DNA of 64,000 nt from a virus, in IMG/VR virus record IMGVR_UViG_3300018418_000008, positions 21,220 through 85,219 of that record; one strand, given 5' to 3'. Below the pieces are notes generated by a model, which did not search any database, was not told the origin of the DNA, and saw only the letters and a program-made list of their open reading frames with translations. The position numbers and the translations under genes were made by a program. Shown piece by piece: positions 8,540 to 16,100 of the stretch (its first letter is position 1; every line of letters begins with the position of its first letter).

Positions 8540-9153
8540 TATATTTGACTATCTCCCCAAACCCAAAACACTAGCGTTTCTCTATTGCCAGATATAAGTG
8601 GAGTAACTTGGTGTAACATATGACTGTCAAAAAACACGACAGCACCTTTCTTCAATTCAATTGGATATAAATGGCCATTTCCATCTAAATCTATAGTTAA
8701 TTCACCACCTTCATAGTCTTCAGGATCAGATAGCATAACAATACCAGAAATTCTTCTATCTTTTGGTCTATAGCCTTGTAATAGAACGTCTGTATGTGGA
8801 TCATATTTAGTGCCTGGCCCGTCGTAGATAACATATTGAATATCTTCCATACCTATAATTGGATAAAGAAAATGATCATAGTTAGCTCTGCCAACTAAAT
8901 GACCAATTTTTTCATAGACTATATTTGTATTTTGTTCTCTATGAAGGCTTGCTACTTTGCAATCCCGAACTTTATCTGTAGAATCAGGTACTTTTTTACC
9001 TTCAGATCGTTCAGAATATGTTTCACCAGATTCGAAATTAATAATTTTTTTAAAAAATCTAATTTTATTAATTTCATCTTCATCAAATACATTTTCATAA
9101 ACACCAAATCGCTGGAGATTATGACCGGGAGTCAACTTCTCAATTTCATGCAT
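8539..9153 (-). CDS. 2OG-Fe(II) oxygenase, PKHD/prolyl hydroxylase type (204 aa)
   Basis: Complete active-site set: H120-T-D122 in YDPHTDVLL, distal H181 in FFDSHMLHQV, and 2OG-binding R191 in GNRETLVFW. The middle LSDPEDYEGGEL is the usual EGGEL strand of prolyl-4-hydroxylase-like enzymes. Likely hydroxylates a protein or peptide substrate. First gene of the cassette, just 15 nt after a 782-aa fibre whose 39 repeats each carry a Y-P or F-P pair, which makes that fibre a candidate substrate (inference). A late promoter lies 32 nt upstream, inside the fibre gene's end. Confidence 0.85.
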   Translation of the reverse strand: MHEIEKLTPGHNLQRFGVYENVFDEDEINKIRFFKKIINFESGETYSERSEGKKVPDSTDKVRDCKVASLHREQNTNIVYEKIGHLVGRANYDHFLYPIIGMEDIQYVIYDGPGTKYDPHTDVLLQGYRPKDRRISGIVMLSDPEDYEGGELTIDLDGNGHLYPIELKKGAVVFFDSHMLHQVTPLISGNRETLVFWVWGDSQI

Positions 9154-9168
9154 AATATAATTACCTTG

Positions 9169-11517
9169 TTAACCACTGTATTTTATATTTATATATCCTC
9201 TATTAGTAGCATTATTATTACCAGCTGGGGAATTACCAACACTTACCGATAAGTCTGTACCATCTATACCATCGACTTCATTTGGATTAGTAATTTGTAC
9301 ATATGTTGCTGTTGCTGCAGCCGTAACATAATTTGTAACATTAGGTGCAGCACCCGGCGCAGTTACACTAACAGGAGTACCATCAGGAGTTGTCCATTGA
9401 ACTGTTGTGTCATCACCAGCAAGCCCGAGTGTAGTTCTTGCTGGATAATTAGTTACACGAGAAGGATAATTAGTAACATTAGTTACCGAATATGCCGGCT
9501 GATTGCGTGATGGATAATTTGTTACAACTTGGTATGCTGGATTATTTCTAGCAGGATAGTTTGTTACAACAGAATATGCTGGATTATTACGCAATGGATA
9601 ATATGTTGCAACCGCATATGCTGGATTATTACGCAATGGATAATTTGTTACAACTGAATAAGCCGGCTGATTACGTGATGGATAGTTTGTTACAACAGAA
9701 TAAGCCGGATTGTTTCTAACAGGATAGTTTGTTACAACCGAATAAGCTGGATTATTACGCAATGGATAATTTGTTACAACAGAATATGCTGCTTGATTTC
9801 TAGCAGGATAATCTGTTTGATTTTGATATGCCGGATTGTTTCTAACAGGATAGTTTGTTACAACTGAATATGCTGGATTATTACGCAACGGATAGTTTGT
9901 TACAACCGAATATGCTGGATTATTTCTAACAGGATAATCAGTTTGATTTTGGTATGCTGGATTATTTCTAGCAGGATAATTTGTTACAACAGAATATGCT
10001 GCTTGATTTCTAGCAGGATAATCTGTTTGATTTTGGTATGCTGGATTATTTCTAGCAGGATAATCAGTTTGATTTTGGTATGCTGGATTATTTCTAGCAG
10101 GATAATCAGTTTGATTTTGGTATGCCGGATTGTTTCTAGCAGGATAGTTTGTTATAACCGAATATGCTGCTTTGTTTCTAGCAGGATAGGTTGTTACAAC
10201 TGAATATGCTGCTTGATTTCTAGCAGGATAATCTGTTTGATTTTGGTATGCTGGATTATTTCTAGCAGGATAGTTTGTTGTTTGTGAATAAGCAGCCTTT
10301 CCCGAATATACAACTCGCGACGGGTAATACGCTGTAGCAGTAAATGTTTGATAGGTCGGAAAAAATATCTGCCCGAAAGTATAACCTGAAGAATAAGCTG
10401 CTTGAGTAAAAGAAGTGGTCCTTGCTGGGAAGTTAGCAACATTAGAATAAGCACCCTTTTGCTGTCTGCTAGGGTAATTAGTGATAACACTATAGGCACC
10501 TTTCACCTGTCTACTAGGATAATCTGTTTGATCTTGATAGGCAGCTTTCACCTGTCTACTAGGATAATCGGTTTGATTTTGATAGGCAGCCTTCTGCTGT
10601 CTACTAGGATAATTAGTGATAACACTATAGGCAGATTTTTGCAGTCTGCCAGGATAATTAGTGATAACACTATAGGCAGCCTTCGCCTGTCTGCTAGGGT
10701 AATTAGTGATAACACTATAGGCAGCTTTCACCTGTCTACTAGGATAATCCGTTTGATTTTGGTAAGCAGCTTTTTGCTGTCTGCTAGGGTAATTAGTGAT
10801 AACACTATAGGCGGCCTTTTGTTGTCTACTAGGATAATCGGTTTGATTTTGGTAAGCGGCCTTCTGCTGTCTACTAGGGTAATCCGTTTGATTTTGGTAA
10901 GCAGCTTTTTGTTCTCTACTAGGATAATTAGTGATAACACTATAGGCAGCTTTCACCTGTCTGCTAGGATAATCGGTTTGATTTTGGTAAGCAGCTTTTT
11001 GTTCTCTACTAGGGTAATTAGTGATAACACTATAGGCGGCCTTCTGCTGTCTACTAGGATAATTAGTTTGATTTTGGTAAGCAGATTTTTGCAACCGAGA
11101 AGGATAATTGGTTTGATTCTGATAGGCAGCTTTTTGCAACCGAGAAGGATAATTAGTTTGATTTTGGTAAGCAGATTTTTGCAACCGAGAAGGAAAATTG
11201 GTTTGAATCTGATAAGCAGCTTTCTGTAATCTAGAAGGATAGTTTGTTTGATTCTGATAGGCAGCCTTCTGCAATCGTGATGGATAATTAGTAATTGCAT
11301 TAGTTTGATAAACTGCTTTAGTTGTACTATATGCTGCTTTTAATGTTGGAGCACTAGCACCACCACCTCTAGCCTCAATCTCAATGATTTGACGACCATA
11401 AGGAATAGAGATAGGAGTAGCATCAGTTGTACCTGACGTTGCTTCTTTATATCTAGTTTCAGAAAAAGTGGCAGCCCACGTTCTATCTAGAAAACTTTTT
11501 CCGCCTCCTATTGGCAT
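9169..11517 (-). CDS. 782-aa fibre built of 39 short YP repeats
   Basis: Residues 1-83 are a head region (GGGKSFLDRTWAATF... QIIEIEARGGG). Then come 18 tandem 15-residue units of the form KAAY-(QNQ/SVI)-T-(N/D)-YPSR-xx plus a half unit (84-366), a 40-residue Tyr-rich spacer (367-406), 19 units of 14 residues (NPAY..TDYPARN type) and a last longer unit (407-694), and an 88-residue beta-rich tail with a collagen-free end YINIKYSG. Two unit flavours, QNQTDYP and SVxTNYP, are mixed irregularly. Each unit offers two Tyr, one Pro and one Arg, suggesting a beta-solenoid or sticky fibre. No homologue recognised. Late tail fibre or adhesin by position. Confidence 0.8.
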   Translation of the reverse strand: MPIGGGKSFLDRTWAATFSETRYKEATSGTTDATPISIPYGRQIIEIEARGGGASAPTLKAAYSTTKAVYQTNAITNYPSRLQKAAYQNQTNYPSRLQKAAYQIQTNFPSRLQKSAYQNQTNYPSRLQKAAYQNQTNYPSRLQKSAYQNQTNYPSRQQKAAYSVITNYPSREQKAAYQNQTDYPSRQVKAAYSVITNYPSREQKAAYQNQTDYPSRQQKAAYQNQTDYPSRQQKAAYSVITNYPSRQQKAAYQNQTDYPSRQVKAAYSVITNYPSRQAKAAYSVITNYPGRLQKSAYSVITNYPSRQQKAAYQNQTDYPSRQVKAAYQDQTDYPSRQVKGAYSVITNYPSRQQKGAYSNVANFPARTTSFTQAAYSSGYTFGQIFFPTYQTFTATAYYPSRVVYSGKAAYSQTTNYPARNNPAYQNQTDYPARNQAAYSVVTTYPARNKAAYSVITNYPARNNPAYQNQTDYPARNNPAYQNQTDYPARNNPAYQNQTDYPARNQAAYSVVTNYPARNNPAYQNQTDYPVRNNPAYSVVTNYPLRNNPAYSVVTNYPVRNNPAYQNQTDYPARNQAAYSVVTNYPLRNNPAYSVVTNYPVRNNPAYSVVTNYPSRNQPAYSVVTNYPLRNNPAYAVATYYPLRNNPAYSVVTNYPARNNPAYQVVTNYPSRNQPAYSVTNVTNYPSRVTNYPARTTLGLAGDDTTVQWTTPDGTPVSVTAPGAAPNVTNYVTAAATATYVQITNPNEVDGIDGTDLSVSVGNSPAGNNNATNRGYINIKYSG
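9186..9193 (-). promoter_or_regulatory. T4-type late promoter (TATAAATA)
   Basis: Perfect octamer inside the last codons of the repeat fibre and 32 nt before the oxygenase ATG, so the oxygenase cassette can be transcribed late on its own. Confidence 0.55.
9436..10299 (-). repeat. tandem 42-bp coding repeats (14-aa units)
   Basis: In-frame array of 19 units of 14 codons plus one 22-codon end unit in the 782-aa fibre. Units alternate between QNQTDYPARN and SVVTNYPLRN flavours and use nearly identical codons within a flavour, which points to recent recombinational expansion. Confidence 0.9.
10420..11268 (-). repeat. tandem 45-bp coding repeats (15-aa units)
   Basis: In-frame array of 18 units of 15 codons plus a 13-codon half unit. 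The first units near the N-terminus are of the QNQTNYPSRLQ type, later ones mix QNQTDYP and SVITNYP. One residue longer per unit than the second array. Confidence 0.9.
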
Positions 11518-11532
11518 ATTACATCCTCTTTA

Positions 11533-12711
11533 TTACTGTGCCCAACCAGCATTTCGAATTGATAATGAACCATATATTTTACCAGCAATTACTACAAAAT
11601 TATATATGTCAATTCCAGATGACGATGGAGGTTCTACTGATTCTGCCCAATATATAGCATCTCCTTCTAGTTCCCCTGGCCACGTAGCTTCTCTTGCGGT
11701 GCCATTGTTATCTATGACTAAAGTAAACGCTGCAGCTTCACCAGCTGCCGTTGGGAAATTTGTAAAATCAACCGAATAGTTAGCATTTGGCGTAAATGTA
11801 TATACCGAACCAGAATTTACGTTTATGTTTACTGAATTTCCTGTTGATGCAGCTACTACAGTTTCCTTAAAATAATCTTCTACTTGAATACGGCGCGCCA
11901 TGATGTCAGTTGTTACATCTAAATCACCACTAATATATGTTTGTGTAGCATTAACTTTTAATCTTTCAGATCCATTTGATACCAATCTTATAGATGCAGT
12001 AGCATCAAATTCTAATTTTGTTGCAACATCGCCGCTATGAGTAATACTACTAAGAATCTCTACATTATCAACACCATCAATTGTGTTATCAGATGCCGAG
12101 AGGTTAGAAAAATGAAGACCGTCGTTATCAAAATATGCCCGTCTTCGATCACCAATAATTATCGATATTTCATCAGCTGATGTGCTTGACCAAGTACCAC
12201 CAAAATTAGGATCTGGTACATCATCGTTCGTCAAAGCACCAAAAATAATACCAGTGGCAGTATCATCTTGTGATAGTATCATTGATGTGTTTATAGAATT
12301 AACACCAATGCCGCCATCAGCTTTTTCTGTATTTGTAGCAAATGTACTAGTAGGACTAACACCTCTTACTTGTATACCATCACCAGCATTAATTGATAGC
12401 ATAGTAGTATTAGCACTTGCTATATTTGCATTGCCAGCTGTAATATCAATTTGATTGTTCGAGAATCCGATCGTGGTATCAGTGTCGCCGACGTGAGTAA
12501 TATTGGTGCCAATATATAAGCCACCTGTAATTTGTGCAGTGCCAACTACATCAAGCGGATATGATGGTGATGAATCGTTTATGCCGACCCGATTGTTTAC
12601 GGTATCAACGAATAAGACATTGGTGTCAACTGCTAAATTGGCACCAACCTCCATTGAGCCAGTAACAACTAACCCGTCTAATGTGTCAAATTTTTGTGAG
12701 GTAGCAGTCAT
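11533..12711 (-). CDS. tail fibre protein (392 aa)
   Basis: N-terminal LDGLVVTGSMEVGANLAVDT and NNRVGINDSSPSYPLDVVGT are standard repeats of marine phage tail fibres (trimeric beta-helix shaft). A middle region carries DRRRAYFDNDGLHF. The C-terminal ~110 residues form the same knob as in the 213-aa protein at 632-1273 (WPGE...YWAESVEPPSS...YGSLSIRN). Probably a side tail fibre with a receptor-binding tip. Lies between a 137-aa structural gene and the repeat fibre, only 15 nt from the latter. Confidence 0.75.
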   Translation of the reverse strand: MTATSQKFDTLDGLVVTGSMEVGANLAVDTNVLFVDTVNNRVGINDSSPSYPLDVVGTAQITGGLYIGTNITHVGDTDTTIGFSNNQIDITAGNANIASANTTMLSINAGDGIQVRGVSPTSTFATNTEKADGGIGVNSINTSMILSQDDTATGIIFGALTNDDVPDPNFGGTWSSTSADEISIIIGDRRRAYFDNDGLHFSNLSASDNTIDGVDNVEILSSITHSGDVATKLEFDATASIRLVSNGSERLKVNATQTYISGDLDVTTDIMARRIQVEDYFKETVVAASTGNSVNINVNSGSVYTFTPNANYSVDFTNFPTAAGEAAAFTLVIDNNGTAREATWPGELEGDAIYWAESVEPPSSSGIDIYNFVVIAGKIYGSLSIRNAGWAQ

Positions 12712-12721
12712 TTACTTCTCT

Positions 12722-13135
12722 CTATAATTTGAAAATGCCTGAAGTACTCCACGTAATATCTACGTTAGAACCATCTGGCGTAATCGGAAACCCGTCTATA
12801 TTTGTATCAAGCCACGCTACTAATCGTGAAGTAGCAGTGTTAGTAGTATCAATCCAAAATAAAAGTGCTTCTGACTCGGGTGTTGTATTTGCCACACTTT
12901 CGAAAACAACGTCATCTGCATCTAGTACACCATTAGTTACTGTAACATTTGTTAATGTCACTGTAGCTGCCACTCCAACTGACGAATTAAGATCAGCATA
13001 AAATTCATCTGTAGATCCAAACATAGTTACATCAGAATCTATAAGTGATACTTTTAAATTACCTGCATTGAGAGCAACATCATTACTAGCACTAATCAAT
13101 GCTTCTTTGTATTTATCATAGATTACATTTGCCAT
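12722..13135 (-). CDS. conserved phage structural protein (137 aa)
   Basis: Opens ANVIYDKYKEALISASNDVA followed by LKVSLIDSDVTMF and ADLNSSVGV, a pattern common to small conserved virion proteins in many phages, usually encoded near tail fibres. Mostly beta. No enzymatic motif. Its ATG overlaps the stop of the 1754-aa fibre gene by one base, so translation is coupled. Confidence 0.65.
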   Translation of the reverse strand: MANVIYDKYKEALISASNDVALNAGNLKVSLIDSDVTMFGSTDEFYADLNSSVGVAATVTLTNVTVTNGVLDADDVVFESVANTTPESEALLFWIDTTNTATSRLVAWLDTNIDGFPITPDGSNVDITWSTSGIFKL

Positions 13136-16100
13136 TATACACCATTATCCCTTGTTTCAATTTTAAGTACATTAAATCTATGAATATCAGTAGCCGTTGC
13201 AGAGTCGCACGTGGCCATTAAATCGATATGAGTATTATTTGCAGCGAGTTGTGGTACTAAATTAACATCTGCCATACCACTCTCTACTTCACCATATCGA
13301 GTGTAGAAAATCTTTGTATCAGCACCAGTATCAGTTGTTATAACATTGATCTCAACTGCATATCCTTTAGTATCATCGTTGGTAACTTCACCATGAACAA
13401 AGTATTTAAATCCACGAGTTTGCTCGATTGGGAAAGTATCGATAAGCGTTGCTACATTACTAGTTACATCTCCACCTGTACCGGTAAATGCTACGCCATT
13501 GGCTTCAAGCGATGTTACTTCTAGATTGAGAATTGTTGCTGTATTCGACACTTCAAGATCAGTAACATTTGCTAATGCTAAAGTTACTTCTGATGGTAAA
13601 GTAATATTTGTATTGACCGTCAGATTGTCAGCATATAGTATCTTATCTACTGGATTATATAATAAACCAGAATCTGCATATATATCATGATAATCAGCAG
13701 TATTGGCAGTAAATGCTACTCTAAATTCTTGATCGTCTGTAGAAGTATGAATTTCAACTGTATTTGCTTGAGCTGCAGTACCGGTAATATCGGATGAAAT
13801 TTCATCAGGCAAATAATCATCACCAATTGTACCAGCATCAATATTGGATGCATTTAAATTGGTAATCGCAGCGCCATTACCAGTAAATGTAGTTGCATCA
13901 ACGTCGCCGGTAATTGTAGTATTGCCACCGGCAATTATTCCAGTTTGAATTGAGCCTGAATTCATGGCTCCATCTAGATGCAAATCATTCCATTTATTAT
14001 CACTGCTACCAATATTATATGTGGTATTTGCTTCAGGTATTAAATTACTTACAAATTCGGCCACTGCATCAATAGTATCAGTATTGGCATCACCAAGTAT
14101 TGTATTACCTTTTACAGTAAGATTACCATCAGCTACAATATTTGTAGATACATCTAATTGTCCAGTTACTCCTACACCTGTCGACTTTGTGGCTAATTTT
14201 GTAGCACCATTGTGATATAAAGAAACCGCACCACCAGCTACCATATCAACATAATTATTACCGGATGTATCTTCAAGTATCATACCATTAGCTTGAAGAT
14301 ATAAATCACCGCCGCCAGTTTCGCGAATTATTGAATTGTTGCCTGTAGCGTCAAAGTAAATTTCTAAATCATCATCAGTACCAAATGTAGCTTTTACACC
14401 ATCATTGAAATTTAGAATATTATTAGTAGCTTCCCAATTTATTTCATCATTTCCACCATTTTGGAATGCTGCATCGCCTTGAACTTTTAATGTATCAGTA
14501 TTGGCTTCACCTTCAATATCTACACCAAGATTAGTCGTAGAAACTCGTACTATGTTATTCGCACCTTCGCCTGCGTAGTACAATTGTACACTGCCACCGT
14601 CTGTAGCAGCCATATAATTAGTATCATCTGTGGCTCTTAGTGTTAAATTTGTACCTTCAATAACTAAATTACCACTACCACTTTCTAAGATATGTGAAAT
14701 CGAACCGTCGCTATAGATTTCTAGGTCATGATTATCGCCAAATCTAGCTTTTACATCATCGTTAAAATCAAGTACTTTAGTGCCTGCCAACCACTCAAGG
14801 TAAATTGTATCGTCTGTACCTTCAAATTTAGCATTACCTTGAACACGCAACGTATCAGTATTAGCTTCGCCTTCAATGTCGACGCCGTCAGTTCTTATTT
14901 CTAGAATTTGTGTACCGTCGCCATGATGAATAGTAGTATTTGCACCACTCGTAGCTACAAAATAATCTGTTCCATCTGTAGCTTCTAAAATAAGATTATT
15001 GGCCTGAACATTTAAGTCGCCGCCACCGGTTTCTGTAATATAGCTATTAGAACCATCTGTATAAATTTCGAAAATATGGGCATCTGCATAATTAGTACCA
15101 CCCATCTCAATCTTTTGATCATTATATGTAACAAAACCTGTTGATGCAATGACTTGACCTGTAACTTCAATACCATTTGTATTTGTTTGAAGCTTTATTG
15201 CATCATCCCAATATAAAGTGACAGCGCCGCCTACGTCTGCAGTTATAAATTCTTCAGTGCCAGTATGACTTCTAATTGTAATACCATCGCCTTGAATATA
15301 TAATTCACCAGTAATATTCTCAATGTATGAATTATTTGCATCATGATAAACGCTTAAATCTCCACCTGTACCAAATGTAGCGAAGTTATCATCATCGAAG
15401 TTTAGTGTATTGGACGATTTAGTCCAAGTAAGAGTATTAACACTTGTAGAACCTTCGATATCAATACTACCTTCAAACAATGAAGTACTACGGACGCGTA
15501 AAGTTGAAGTATTAGCGAGGTCAGTAATATGAATCTGATTATTGTTTGCAACTAATGCTATAGTATCATCAGGTGAATAAAGTCGAGTACCAGTTCCATC
15601 GATACCTTCTAGATAGCGAGAATCGTCAGTCGCTCTTAGTACTAAATTTGTACCTTCGATAATAAGGCTACCGGTATTAGCTTCTTCAATATAACTATTA
15701 GTGCCGTCATGATAAATGCTTAGATCTCCGCCATCACCAATTACAATTGGTGAACTGTCTTTTAAATATAATGTATTAGCACTACCATCCCATGACATAT
15801 TATTAGAATCTAATAAAATATCTCCATTAGCATCGGTACCGTCGAAGTTTGCGTCAGTACGAACCCGCAATGTTCCAGTATTAGCTTCGCCAGTAACTTC
15901 GATACCATAATTATTTGTTTGTAACTTTTGATTGTTATTATGATAGAGAGTTACTTCGCCTGATGTGTTTGCTACGATAAGAGAAGTAACACCGGTATCA
16001 TCAGTGACACGGAAATTATCTTGTACACGAACAAATAGATCATTAGCTGTTTCTGTAATTGTTGTATCAGTACCGTCGGTAACAATCGTAAAGTTATGAG

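Noticed and set aside
9436-11268. Regularly spaced repeats that might look like a CRISPR array
   Set aside because: Units are contiguous, keep one reading frame, and have no unique spacers; no cas genes nearby.
9295-11300. Several plus- and minus-strand ORFs (such as 9943-10203, 10402-11229, 10953-11300) with regular Ile/Leu/Ser or Leu/Lys repeats
   Set aside because: They are shadow translations of the tandem repeats in the 782-aa fibre. They lack ribosome sites and their repetitive composition follows from the repeat length.
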